Shown here piece by piece: positions 48,936 to 60,843 of a stretch of 64,000 bases of DNA (its first letter is position 1; the number at the start of each line of letters is the position of its first letter). Origin of the DNA: Cycas panzhihuaensis (lineage: Eukaryota; Cycadophyta); assembly GCA_023213395.1 (NCBI GenBank), contig CM041465.1:200577741-200641740 (forward strand), written 5' to 3'. A model generated the notes under the pieces. The model was not told where the DNA came from and ran no database searches. It saw only the letters and a program-made list of their open reading frames with translations. A program made the translations under genes and the position numbers.

Positions 48936-49076
48936 GAGATGGCTTTCCACTAGTATGGGCTAGACCATGGGCCTATCATGGTCATCTTTCCTAAGCCGGT
49001 GGGCTTTGATGTATAAGGTTTAGGGACCTATTTAAAACCCCTTCTAATATTATTTTACCTTACCAAAAAAAAAAAC
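46090..49076 (+). mobile_element. L1-type LINE, 5'-truncated
   Basis: A 3-kb insertion bounded by an exact 15-bp target duplication GGTTGTTATTTACAT (46075-46089 and 49077-49091), with an A11 tail at 49065-49075. It contains RT, a CCHC-type zinc region and RNase H, but no ORF1 and no endonuclease, so reverse transcription stopped early on insertion. It is richer in G+C and has fewer stops than the surrounding LTR elements, so it is comparatively young. It is inserted in the interior of the minus-strand LTR element. Confidence 0.96.
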
Positions 49077-49091
49077 GGTTGTTATTTACAT

Positions 49092-50032
49092 AAACCTTTC
49101 ATGTAATTGGATCTAGTTCATTAAGGAGTTAACAAACTTGAAAAAAATATTAAAAATAACTAAATTTAAGTTTAAATTTCTTTTTTTTTTACATTGGCAA
49201 AAATCTTGACATCTACTATATTGCATCGTGTTAAAAGTATTAGGGTTTCTTCTTAACTATCTTTAAACTATGATGTGTTACTTTAAGGTCTCATGACCAA
49301 TTTTTGTCTCTTCTAACTTTCTTCTATGAACTTCATTTACCACACTCTTTGCCATGGTGTTCACATATTAAAGGGAAGCTTCTTCTTATATTCTAAAGGG
49401 TTTTGAACTACCATTGATCCATCAATTTTATACCTATGAGCTCTATCTCTAACTTCATCACTATGAGGGAATATTCTTTGAATGTCATCTTATCTATATC
49501 TACAAATATGGGGTTATGACTACTTTGTCTCCATCTTCTTTATCTTTACTTGGCCACTTACCATCCATTTGGTGTGCCCTACCTATGGGCTTTCCTATTT
49601 GAGTTGATTATGCAGCTAAAATACCTCTCTCAATTAATTCTTTTCTCTAACATATTTGCTTTTTCCTCTATATGGTGTAAAGAGATTCATGTGCTTCATG
49701 TCATATGATAATATCCTTAGTCCTTGTCTCTTATGGTGCTCACATAAGCTAAGCCTACTTCATTCCTTTCCCTAGGCCTATAATCTCCATGACAACCATG
49801 GAATACTCTCTATTATGGAATTCTCTCTAGGGTAGGGAGGTTTCATCCCCTAAACTATTGGCTTCTTTGTGCTTATTCTTTATTCACAATGCATGGGATC
49901 CACATCATATCTCATGTGGCTCCTACCAACAACCACTCAAACAATTTTTTATTTTTTCTTGTTTAATCTTCTTAATACATTTATATGTTATAGGTGAACA
50001 TGCTTAGAAGACTTATATTTTCCTTCCTTTTG

Positions 50033-50102
<70 letters not shown>

Positions 50103-50859
50103 GTAGGCTATATAACATTTATTTCTCCTTATTTTTAATATAACAAAATATAAGTTTACTCTTTATGAGGCCAAGCAAGAGAGAATATAATTAAATATTT
50201 TTTGAAATGTTGAGGGTTTGTATTATGTATATATATATATACATACATACATACATATTCATTTTCAAGCTATTTAACTTTTAAATTGGCTATTTAGCTC
50301 TATTTTCACCTATAAATAGATTTTTCCATACATGAGTTAGAAACTATTTTTGACCTCTAAATGGTCAAAAAGATCTTATTCAACTATTATAGGCAACTCC
50401 TTATAATATACTCATTAATTTTCAAGGAGATTATAGTACACCAACTAAATTTTACTCTCTTTAAATAATTAATCTGGTAATAAATAGTGGACTTTTAACA
50501 TAACAACCTACATGTATATATTTTCAAGTCTACATGTAATAAATAGTCCATAGTTGTAACTTTAAAGAAAACTTATGAGCAACTTTAGAAAATAGCCTTA
50601 ATACACTCAAAATAGCCTCATACATATACTATTATTTTTGAAATATTCTAATCCTTAATGACTTTAAGAGTAGCCCCAAAATTAGCTTAAAAGGACTCTT
50701 TAAAAAGGGACATTTTGTAGATCACAAAAGGTACTAACATGTTCTAAGGAAACGATATAAAAAAAGGCTCTAAAATATCTAAAAATATGACTCTAATTCA
50801 TCCTTCATAATGGATTCAACCATGGACTTTGATAACATAATGTTGGCTTTTAGCATGAT
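49092..50859 (-). other. Interior of the minus-strand element, right of the LINE
   Basis: AT-rich with no recognisable coding region on either strand. It contains the (TA)n(GA)n microsatellite and a short TATATATACATACATACATA run at about 50230-50260. Confidence 0.5.
50033..50099. repeat. (TA)n(GA)n microsatellite
   Basis: About 12 TA units change directly into about 20 GA units. Confidence 0.95.
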
Positions 50860-50874
50860 GCTTTACTACCAAAA

Positions 50875-51260
50875 TGTTGGTTTCGATAACACTATTTTGG
50901 GATATGAAAATGTAAAAGCTATGAATTACGAAGATGGACCCAACAAGGAATTATAATAGATAATGAAGGTGAGTATAAGATTGATAAATAAGCAATAATA
51001 TAATAAAATATGTATAAGTATAATGCATATGAGATATATGAAAGAATAACTAAACTTCATCTTATTAAATGAATTATATACATATTTATAGAATATTTCA
51101 CCTCATATGGAGAACCCTTAAGGTCAACCCTTTTGTGTTAGTACACTTCCTAAGTAGCACATATATTTAGGTGACTACAATATAATATTCCCAAAATATT
51201 AAGAGAGTAAGGACAAGGTTAGGGATAATATATAATATAACTAGATATTACCATCCAATA
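50875..51260 (-). repeat. 5' LTR (right) of the minus-strand element
   Basis: Starts TGTTGGTTTCGATAAC and ends CCATCCAATA. The primer-binding site at 50860-50871 reads GCTTTACTACCA, a degraded form of GCTCTGATACCA. Immediately right is TTTTCCCTT, possibly another polypurine-tract complement. Confidence 0.85.
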
Positions 51261-51865
51261 ATTTTCCCTTGATATATTGCTTTTGAAGAGCTCTCAAGAT
51301 GTTTATTTATAGGAGTTACACAATCTCATTACTAAATAAAATAAATCTTTATTTTCTTTATATATAAGACTTAATTTTCTTTAATAGATAATGAGCACCT
51401 TGTATTTCTCTTTAGCCTTATTTCATTGGTTGAAATGATATTTCATAAGGAATGAATGTTTATACTTTAGCTCATCATCAAATAAAGGCACTTATTAAGC
51501 CATGAATGGAGTAAGAATATTTATGCCTTATTTGATTTGCCTAGCATATATTATTTGTTTGATTTGGTAAAAGAAATAATAAAAAAAAATATGGTAGTTT
51601 ATTTTGAGAGAATATGAAAAGTAAATTAATGTAGTAAAAGAACTTAGATCCAATTATGAAAGATATTTATTTTACTCCATAAGTATACTCTCAACATATT
51701 ATATTTCAATAGAACCAACAATCATCCATACATATAAATATTCTTTTATCACTCATAAAGGATAGTGTTACTTACAGCATAAAGTCATATTCATTTCTTA
51801 TAGGATTTATGTTGGTTTTAGGTACTTCTTTAAATGAAATGAATAAGGCCCCCTTCTCAAGTAAA
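51261..51865. other. Gene-less stretch before the gypsy remnant
   Basis: No domain is legible. Direction and position suggest it was the gag N-terminal region or leader of the gypsy that becomes readable at about 51870. Confidence 0.35.
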
Positions 51866-51869
51866 CATT

Positions 51870-52490
51870 AACAAACACAAGATCATTAAAAAGGGAGGAT
51901 CTAGAAAAAAACAAAAGAAGAGCTCACATACTTTGCTATGATTGCAAGAAAAAATGAGAATATGGACACTCTTATTTTGCCCTAATAAAAGATAAGTATA
52001 TACAATAGAGGTAGAAGATGACTAAGAATAAGAATTAAAGGAAGGATAAATAGATGTCCTAGATGACTAGTAATACATAGAGATTATAAAGACTTATGTC
52101 TTGGACAATGAGTAGACAAAAATATCTATGGCTGTTATGTTAGGAATCTTATAGCCTAATATCATTAAGGTATATGAATACATAAAAAAATAGAAGTTCA
52201 TAATTCTTGTCAACCCAAGAAGTACTAATAACTTTATTGATATTTATGTTATAAAAGGGTTATGCCTTAATATAAATGAAGAAAGAAATTTTAACATCAC
52301 TACACTTGGAGTAGTTTTAATTCCTTGTGATAGAGGAATTAAACATCAACAAATTCATATAGGAACTTTACTAATCATCATGAATTTTTATACTTTTAGT
52401 ATTAAGGGATTTAATATAATAATAAGAGTTAAATGGTTGAGGACATTGGAAACATACATACTTAACTACAATGATAATTTCATTTGTTTT
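51870..52490 (+). pseudogene. Ty3/gypsy gag end and protease remnant, left half
   Basis: At about 51942-51990 the frame gives CYDCKKK-stop-EYGHSY, matching the gypsy knuckle CxxCxxxxxxxGH with a former Gln or Trp now TAG. At about 52190-52250 it gives FIILVNPRSTNNFID, matching the protease motif VLVDSGSTHNFID, with the catalytic DSG replaced by NPR. It continues to RVKWLRTLETYILNYNDNFI at about 52425-52483, the usual protease end (GVxWLxTLGP). The reading is cut at 52490 by the minus-strand copia element and continues at 59300. The wording fits the chromovirus-like (Tekay or similar) type, but the lineage is uncertain. Confidence 0.85.
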
Positions 52491-52794
52491 TGTTGGGTGA
52501 ATAATCTAGTTGTCATACTCCACTATACTAAAGTAATGGCATATAATGAGAGCAAAATAAAGAGAACAAGATTGAGAGAAAAAATGAGAGGTGAGAATTA
52601 TGACTCTCTTTTTCACATTCAACCTTATATATCATAGGATATATATTAAGATTTTTAAAGGAGTTTCTTGCATAATGACATGATCCCAAAAATTACACTT
52701 AAATGTAAATGATATTACATTTAACTATGTGACTTAGCTAACCTAAAGTCACCTTCATATAATTAATGTAATAACTCTAATGTATTAACATCCA
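52491..52794 (-). repeat. 3' LTR (left) of copia element 2
   Basis: Starts TGTTGGGTGAATAATC and ends TATTAACATCCA on the plus strand. Confidence 0.93.
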
Positions 52795-52806
52795 TAAATC
52801 CCCTCC
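52795..52806 (-). other. Polypurine tract of copia element 2
   Basis: On the minus strand GGAGGGGATTTA stands directly before the LTR start TGGATGTTAATAC. Confidence 0.85.
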
Positions 52807-53269
52807 TTAATAGTAAAAGTTCATTATGATAAAATCTATTCTATGAGGTCTTCATTTAAGCCTCATTATTACATTAATACTTTTATGGGAAAATTCTCAT
52901 AGGGAATAAAAACACACAAACTTTCTAAGATCTATAGTGCCTTAAACCAAAATGGCTAAGGTGGCTTTTGATGTAGCCTAATAGCCAAGTAGCTTAAATG
53001 TGAAACTTGATCTAATGAGTCTCCATATACCATTTGGTCATCCCCCATGCCCTTTTTGGTTTTCACAGGTTTCAATTTTCTAAGACTGGTATAACCCTTA
53101 TTCTTCTATACCCACAAGGAATTTTTACAAATAGGATAGAGCAGAAACTTACTGTTATTCTTTCACACCCACAAAGGATTTTTATGAATGGAATAGAGTA
53201 TGATGATCATGTTATCATCTCCTCTAATTAGTCAGAGATAGAGGCTTGAAGGCTAAGCTACTTACAAAA

Positions 53270-55870
53270 CTATTCAAACTTCACCCTTTACAATGGTTTA
53301 GTGAAGATATTAGGCACTTGATCTACTGTGGGATAGTACTCCAATTGAATTATGCCATCATGAACTAGTTCTTAATTCCTATGGACTTTTATACTTATAT
53401 GTTTTGTACAATCATAAAATATAAGATTTTATGCCATGTAGATTACTAAGTAATTATCTACATGAAGGTTAGTAGGACTTATTTGGGTGATATTCAATGT
53501 TTTCAATAATTTCCTAAGTTGGATCACCTCCTTGTTAGTCTCAAAAGCAATAATGTATTCATCTTTGGTAGTTGAATTAGTAATTATCTTCTGCCATCTA
53601 GGTCTCCATGATATTGGTGCTATTCTAAGAAATGTTATGTACCCAGACATGGATCTCCCTATGTCTTTATATCTAGTAAACTCCAAGTTTATGTATGTGT
53701 ATAGTTTGAACTCTGAATTAGGTTCATATAGGAGACCATATTTGTTGGTCATCTTAAGGTACCTCAGCACTCCCATTGCTACCTACTAGTGATTTTGCTT
53801 AGGATTTATCATATAATGAGTAAGAATATTAATAGCGTGTGTAATATTAGGTCTTATATTAGTAGTATAGATGAGACTGCCTATAAGTTACTTATAAAGT
53901 ATTGCATCTATCTCTCGATCATCACCATGATCTATTAGTTTGACATTAGGTTCCATTGGAGTGGTTATAGTTCAAGCATCTTCTAATTTAAACTTTATTA
54001 GAAGATTGTTGATGTACTTTTCTTGAAAAAGAAATATTTTACCATCTTTTTGAGTGACATTAATCCCCAAGTAGTATTTCATCAACCCAAGGTCAGATAG
54101 TTTAAACATTTTAGCTAAGTCCTTTATTGGATGGCTAATTAACTATTCACTATTCCTTGTTATAAGCATATCGTCTACAAAGATTAAGAGATAAGTGACT
54201 TTATCTTTTTGGTGTTTGATAAATAATACTATATCAATATCTTGCTAGTCATAAATCTCATATCCAAGTTACCTCATTCTTTCTGATAACTTGATAAACC
54301 AAGTATGAGGGGCTTCCCTTTGTCAACTTTGCTATTCTCGAATGGGGATGCATGATGTTCACTCATTAGTTAAGAGTCACAGCTATTATCCTTCATGGCT
54401 CTATTATTAGATTCCAATAGTTTGAGTAACTCTTAAGTGGTTCCTCCTCTAAATTTTGGAATATATACATCATATTGAGTAGTATTATAATAATGACAAT
54501 TCAGTATTTTGGAGTTCAATTATAATAATTAGTACTCTATTTTAGCAAACACCATATCTCTAATGATGATAATCTTTTATTGTGAAGGTATAAAGACCGT
54601 GTACCTTTTCTTGTCCATAGGGTATCTAACAAAGATGCCTTTAAGTGCCCTAGGCTAGAGTTTATTTCTATCTCCATCTAGTATATGGGCATAACATGTT
54701 AAGCTAAATATTTTAAAGTGGTACATAGTGGGGGCCTATCCAGTCCACTTTTTATTAGGAGAAGTTCCACCTTTAGAGAGGCTGACAGCATTCATGCAAT
54801 AAATAATTATCCAAATTACTTTCACCCATAGGTAAGTAGGTACATTTTTATAAACTAGCATAGCTCGAGCCATATTCATAATAGATCTATTTATGCACTT
54901 AGCAACTCTATTCTATTAGGGGGTGCCTATTATTATAGTGTGATGCTTAATGTCGTTATCTCATAAATAGGTTTTAAACTCAGTAGAGATATATTCTCCA
55001 CCGTTATCTATTTGGAGATACTTAATCTAATAACCTGACTCCTTTTCAGTATGAGTTTTAAAAGCTTTAAAGACACCAAATACCTCATCTTTCCTGGTCA
55101 AAAAATCCACCTATACTTTCTTGGTAAAATCATAAATGAAGGATATGTAATATAATTTCTACTTCAATGATGGAATAGGCATTAGTATGCATAGAATAGA
55201 GTGTAGTAACTGAAGAGGATGACTTGATTCCCATTGACTATCAACAAATGGTTGCCTATAAAATTTGGCTATGATACATGCTTTATATTTGAAGGGCTTG
55301 GAAGAGAACTTAGGAAAACCTAGAAGGGTATGACAAAGATCTCTAAGTTGATTGATATAAACATGGCTCATGTGAGCATGCAAAAGAGCTTCTAGGGACA
55401 ACTTAAAGTGTGTCAAAGTGGAATTAAAAGTAAAGTCTTCATTAGCATAAGGGATTTGAGCACAATTGGCTTCAGAAGATGGGGAGTCATTCAACTTAAA
55501 TAATTTGCCAGTAAGCTTTCTAGTTAAGACCACTCAATTTGTTAGAGAGTAAATGACTTAGAGAGTTTGGTCATTTGTGATAACACTAAAATCAAATCCA
55601 TGAAAGACAAGAGTGGATAAGAAGAGTAGGTTTTGTTTCAAATTAGAAATATAAAATACATCAAGTAGTGTAAAGTCTCTTAAGCTTGGGAGTTTTAGGC
55701 ATATATTTCTAATACCTTTGACCAATTGTTCAGATTTGTTAGCCATGTAAATAACACCATATACATTAGAATCAAAAATTTGATATAGATCTCGATTGTA
55801 GGCCATATGCTATATTGCTCCTATATCCATGATCCATGAGGAGGTGTTTGAAGTTATGTTATTTATAACT
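53270..55870 (-). pseudogene. copia pol remnant of element 2, RT partly deleted
   Basis: Read on the minus strand. Protease has WIMDIGAI-stop-HMAYN (55840-55800), with DSG changed to DIG. The pre-integrase region has LLHAHMSHVYINQLRDL and PLQLLHSILC (about 55400-55190). The integrase core has IDNGGEY with its Asp and KGIFVRYPMDKKRYTVF after it. RT is shortened: after the integrase tail the sequence jumps to APHTWFIKLSERM, so the N-terminal half of RT is missing. The catalytic FVDDM at 54181-54167 is intact. Next come DGDDREIDAILYKSL, GVLRYLKMTNKYGLLY and an RNase H with SMSGYITFL. The end motif VDQVPNIFTKPL is at about 53320-53290. TAG and TAA replace Gln as in the other elements. Confidence 0.92.
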
Positions 55871-57021
55871 CTAAGAGGGATTTGCATTGGTGAATCAAGA
55901 TCAAAAGTGGTATAGCCATAATGAACTTCAAAATACCTCCTAGTTTGATTAATGGTTCTTCCCTCAAGTTTTTGAATGTGTGCTTGAGCAAAACCTACAC
56001 CACCAAACTATTCTTCACATGTTGTATCAACATTATGATCCTTGTATTTTTGTTGAAACTTAGGCAACTTGTATGTAGGTATATGACAATCCTTTACAAG
56101 GTGTCCTTTCTTATTACACCTTTTGCACATGATAATTTAATTTCTAGTTCTTGAAGTACTAGTTTGGCCTGACTGTTTTGCATTAAAATGTGGTGCTTGT
56201 CTTTAAGACTATCTAGGCTACTGTTATTGAGGGTTATGTTGACCTTGTCACTAATTTCCTCTACCTCATCCTCTACTCTTTACTCGATTATTTCCTTTAC
56301 CACGAGAAGAGCCCTAATTCTTTGAGAAGCATACTTCTTCTTTCATGTCAAAAGCTTCATCTAGAAGAGGATCTAAAGCTGTAAAATTAGCATTAAAGGT
56401 CTTATCGAATTCTATAAACTTCTTTATAAGAGCTTTAAAGTTAAGTGTCTTCAATGTTCCACTTGATTGGAGACTCCAAAGTAAGTTCTTATAATCAGGT
56501 ACATGTAGACAGGATTATATGAGAAATGCCCATGTAATGCATTGAGTCTTAAAATCTTTATCTATTTCTTATTTGATTGGTCGAAGGAGGTTGATTATTT
56601 CATATGCATGTCCCTTCTGCATCTTCATCTTATTCATCTTTAAGACTAGATGAACAAGTTCAAGGTCAGTCTTTGTATCAAAATTCTTTTTAAGAACCTC
56701 AAGAACTTTTTAGGCTGTATCGTGTTATTCTTCATCAATTAGATTATGCAGGGAGTGATCAATCACCAATAGAATACCTACATGAATCTTCTCATCATTG
56801 ATCTCCAATTATAATTTAGCTATAAGATCTGCTAGAGCTACAAGTGGCATTCCTCTAGAGGCAAGTGCCATTGTTATTATAGGAATGATAGGTGTAAGCT
56901 GTAAATAGGCTCTCCAAAGGCCTTTATACTTAGTAGTATTCTTAACTCTAATATACCATAGATCCCAATTATCTTTCCATTTTAAGATGCAGTTTATATT
57001 CTACTTAAATTAAGAAGACAT
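55870..57021 (-). pseudogene. copia gag remnant of element 2
   Basis: The likely start is the ATG complementary to 57019-57021, followed by MSS, a few stops and ILKWKDNWDLWYIRVKNTTK. The body is readable, with VLEVLKKNFDTKTDLELVH and KMNKMKMQKGHAYEIINLL. A basic region precedes an intact zinc knuckle CKRCNKKGHLVKDC (CX2CX4HX4C) at 56128-56087. Gag runs in the same frame into protease at about 55840. It packaged element RNA. The intact knuckle makes this one of the better preserved gag copies here. Confidence 0.9.
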
Positions 57022-58981
57022 GGTGAAGATGATGAAGTAAAAGAGATAGTGAAAAAACAGTAAATAAAAATGCCACTAACACGTGTGGCTGATATACCCA
57101 GCACAATAAGGAGAAATATGATTAAGTAACAAGCAATGATAATAAGCCACCAACACTTGTGATAAATACTCGTAACGTAGTAAGGTTTAATAATATGTAC
57201 AAATGGTAATATAAAGATCACAAGGATAAATGATGTATTATGTGATCATAAAATCAAGATTATACCCATATAGAAGCTAGCATGTAGATGCATATAACTA
57301 GAAAACCAAGTCTGATGTAGGATATGTGATCAAACCTAAAACTCTATCCCAAGTCCAAAGTAGTTGAGGTGTTGATTCTTAAGGGGTATTATAATATATG
57401 TATTAAAGCCTTCACCTATGATACCCACACCTACACTTGGTGATGAAATCCAAGTCACAATGGAGCCTAGGTACTCTCAGTCCTCACCTAGTTTACTAGT
57501 GAGTAGCTATATACCTCCTTTGAAAGGTTAAATGGTATGTGTATATCCCATATTTAGAGGCCATAGGTATAACTAACATCTCCCTCTACTACTATTTTGG
57601 TTAAGACTAGACCTAGTATAAAACTCATACCTTCCTTAGGGCCTAGACTTTAGCCAACTGTGGTCTACTTCAACCAAGACAAGTGTGCGTACAAGTCAAG
57701 AATTAGTAGTATAAGTCATATGGATGAGATTTATTTTAGGAAATAATGTAAACTATTTTTGAATAACTTAAAAATTGAAATGGAAAGATGCTAAATATGC
57801 TTGCCTGCCTTCCATGCTTACTTTATTATTGCTTTTACTTTATGTGTTGCTTTATGCTATATGTGAAAATAGAAAGAGCATGCTAGATTTAGTAGGAAAA
57901 CTAGATGTTACTTCTAATCCAAGGTTTCCCTTACTTTAGTACAATGTTTCTAAATATATTTTTAGAAATTTCAATATAAAAGTCACAAAGGACCTAAAAG
58001 TGGATCAACTTGCTACTAAAATGTTGATTTTTCTAAATCTAGATGCATGCTATTTTGCCCTATTTTGTGATTTTTTTCTCACAAAATTTATAAATAATAA
58101 TAAATGGGTAAAATTTTCTAAAAATTACAAATATAAGACCTAAATGATGGAATTTAAATATATGATAGAAGAAAAATTATTTAGAATGTCATTTTTGATA
58201 AGATAGTAAAGTCAAATTCTAAAAAGGCATAAATTATTTTTTCCCTTAAAAAGCACAAAAGCAGAATCGTATCAGAGATACTATCTTAGAATCTAAACTT
58301 CAATATGTCAAAAGCTTCATCTTGATATGTATATCAATGCTTCCTTCTACATCATCTCCAAAAATGGCCAAAAAGCTACCTAAAATGCCCTTGCAACATT
58401 TTTTGTGGGGTTGAGTAGGCAGATTTAGCACCCATTAGTAAATTACAAAGGTCTCATTAACTAATGAATGAAATTTGATGAGATTTATCTCAAAATTCTC
58501 CAAAGACATAAATATATTATATTCCTCAAGAAAACTTTCAAAATTTTAGCTCATATTTAAAATATTTCATTGAGAAAAGTGTTATGGATCACTCAGTCAC
58601 AAATTTTGACTTTTTATTTTAGTTAAACCTGGTTGTTATAAGATGAATCTGAATATTTTGTAGAAGACATAAATGATGCTCTTGGTAATACAACCCTATA
58701 CATCAAATTTTATTAAGATTTAAGATGGTCAAAATTTTCATAAAACTTTAGGCCTTCAATGCTCCCAAGGCTATTTCAATAACTAAATGGCTTCAAAAAT
58801 CTATCATTTTCACCTCTAAAATTTTACACATATAGAAAATACAACAACATATCAAATAATATAATTTTAAGCTCTTTAATATAAAAGAAAGTTCTTAAAT
58901 AAGCTCTCAACTTCACATGAATTATGAGTGAGAGGCATTAATGGCTTTGTGCAAGCCTAATAGGGAAATGTGGTCAATAAT
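57022..58981 (-). other. Long untranslated leader of copia element 2
   Basis: Nearly 2 kb between primer-binding site and gag start, without legible coding. The primer-proximal 650 bases (58980 down to about 58340) are well matched in reverse orientation by 63365-64000, with blocks such as 'aaaattttagaggtgaa' and 'tactcaacccca' preserved. The leader is therefore conserved between two relatives of the family. Confidence 0.8.
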
Positions 58982-58994
58982 GGCTCTGATACCA
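58982..58994 (-). other. Primer-binding site of copia element 2
   Basis: GGCTCTGATACCA is the exact complement of TGGTATCAGAGCC, two bases from the LTR. Confidence 0.94.
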
Positions 58995-58996
58995 AT

Positions 58997-59299
58997 TATT
59001 GGGTGAAGGATCTAGTTGCCACACTCCACTACACTAAAGCAATGACACATAATAAGATAAAAATAAAGAGAATAAGATTAAGAGAAAAAATAAGAGGTGA
59101 TAATTATGACTCTCCCTTTTACATTTAGACTTATATATTAGAGGATATGCATTAGGGTTTCTAAAAGAGTTTCTTACCTATTTACATGATCCTAAAATTA
59201 CACTTAAATATAAATGAAATTACATTTAACTATATGACTTAGCTAATCTAAAGTCACCTTCATATAATTAATCTAATGACCTTGATGTATTAACATCCA
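58997..59299 (-). repeat. 5' LTR (right) of copia element 2
   Basis: Starts TATTGGGTGAAGGATC (TG to TA) and ends TATTAACATCCA. Confidence 0.93.
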
Positions 59300-60222
59300 T
59301 TAGTTTTTACATAAATGCATAACTCTACTAAATATTAAGAATTAAAACACTAAAATCATTAATAATACCAACCAATAAAATGGCTAAATTACTATGAAAG
59401 AGTTAGACAAGCTTCATAGTAGGAATATTCATAATATAGGAGCAAGAGAAAAAATAAGAACTGAGAAACTAATAATAAGAGCAAATAAGCTTGGTTCTCA
59501 ACTAACATTCAAAAGTGTTCTAAGATTTGCCAAATATATCACCCCCACCTAAGAGTATGAGTATATAATCAAAGTTGAACTAAGGAAGAGGCTCATAATA
59601 GTTAATATATATTAATATAAGCATAAGCAAATGACTAAAATTAAAAGATTGACTTAGGACCTCTTAAATAGTGGACTGATAACTTAGAATAAAAACTTGT
59701 ACATTGTACTAGTAGTCTTAGTTTATAAGCAAGATGGATCTTTCCTTTTGTGTATCAACTATAAAATATTTAATAAAATAACTATTAAAAATAAATACCC
59801 TATCATTAAGATGGATAATATAATTGATGAGTTATATGGAGCCATTTATTTCTCTAACTTTTATCTATCTTAGGGATATTATCAATTACTTATTTACCCA
59901 CAGGATATAAAGAAGACTACTTTTTCATATATAAAAGGCTATTTAGGTTCAAGGTGATGTCATTTAGGCTCATAAATAAATTTATAATATTACAAGTGAC
60001 AATGAATCAAGTATTCATGCCTTTCCTTAGAGTATTTATTATGTTTTTTTTCTAATAACTTTTGGTCTATAGTAGGTTATAAGAGAAGCACCTCTAACAT
60101 TTGGAAGAAATATTAAAGACCTTATAGGATCCTAAAATTTTTACTGAAAAACATAAATGTAACATTAGCAAGATGATATTACATTACCTAGATAAAATTA
60201 TATTAAAAGAGGGTGTAAAAAT
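59300..60222 (+). pseudogene. Ty3/gypsy RT remnant, right half
   Basis: Continues the gypsy cut at 52490. Legible RT landmarks on the plus strand: YKQDGSFLLCINYK (xKKDGxxRxCxDYR) at about 59732, then KITIKNKYPI, IIDELYGAIYFSNFYLS-stop-GYYQ (DxLxGAxxFSKxDLxSGYHQ), DIKKTTF, a frame slip, LLVYSR and EKHL-stop-HLEEILKTL. The end is KCNISKMILHYLDKIILKEGVK, matching KCxF...YLGHxVSxEGV. The catalytic DD pair just before LLVYSR is destroyed by TAATAA. Between 59300 and 59700 only scattered fragments are readable. Element 60223-62957 interrupts the rest. Confidence 0.9.
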
Positions 60223-60506
60223 TATTAGAAAATACTTTGATATCATATTAGAAAATGTAAACACATACCGGAATCATGATTGAAATGAACATAACAAAAA
60301 TAATATAAGAATGAATATATGAATACTAGGATCATAACTAATATACATCATGACATGCCATACAAGATATGACTTAATATATGATTCTATCATGTACTCT
60401 AGATGTCTATATATAGTACTATTATGGGTTTGATATAGGGCCCATCTTATGTGAAAGAAATATCTCCTAAATAAATATGCATTACCAATAATTTAATATT
60501 CCAACA
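60223..60506 (-). repeat. 3' LTR (left) of the non-autonomous element
   Basis: Matches 62820-62957 over its first half. Its second half has no partner because the right LTR is truncated. Confidence 0.78.
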
Positions 60507-60843
60507 CTCCCCCTTAATGTATATTTTGATAAATCAATATACAATTAAATTTCCAATACTGAATTCTTAGAAACTTCCTAAATATGATATCTAGATCTGG
60601 TATTGGTACTTTGTCTTCAACTAGATTTGGATCTTTAACTTGACTTTCTTGTTCTTTAACTTGCCTTTGTCATTCTTAACTATAGTGATGATGCTTACCG
60701 ATATAGTAATGTTTGTTGATGTTAACATACCTCATTATGTCTAGAAATACTAGTGTCATTATTAACTATAAAGAATATATAAAATTAAATTTAAATTTTG
60801 GTTCAATGTACTAAATCTCTATATATGGAATTAAGTAACCTAT

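Larger units (their letters stand above)
35846..51260 (-). mobile_element. Minus-strand LTR element with split left LTR and internal LINE
   Basis: The right LTR (50875-51260) has its primer-binding site on the left (50860-50871, degraded), so it is the 5' LTR of a minus-strand element. The matching left LTR is in two pieces, 35846-about 35985 and 44785-45108, separated by a plus-strand element. It ends ATCCAACA followed by TTCCCTCCTC, the reverse complement of a polypurine tract. The interior 45109-50859 shows no gag or pol of its own. It holds the third copy of the dispersed repeat and a LINE inserted later. A second primer site left of 35846 suggests the element was part of a tandem LTR-interior-LTR array. 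Confidence 0.75.
52491..59299 (-). mobile_element. Ty1/copia element 2, minus strand, inserted in a gypsy protease region
   Basis: LTRs 52491-52794 and 58997-59299 match throughout; by hand I count roughly 45 differences in about 303 columns, mostly transitions. They have TG...CA ends, with one TG now TA. The primer-binding site is TGGTATCAGAGCC on the minus strand (58982-58994). The purine tract is the complement of 52795-52806. Gag and pol follow on the minus strand. Both sides are halves of one gypsy element. A clean 5-bp duplication is not seen: GTTTT lies left of the element, and GTTTT reappears three bases beyond the right LTR. About 2 kb of leader separates the primer site from gag, which is long for a plant copia. 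Confidence 0.94.
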
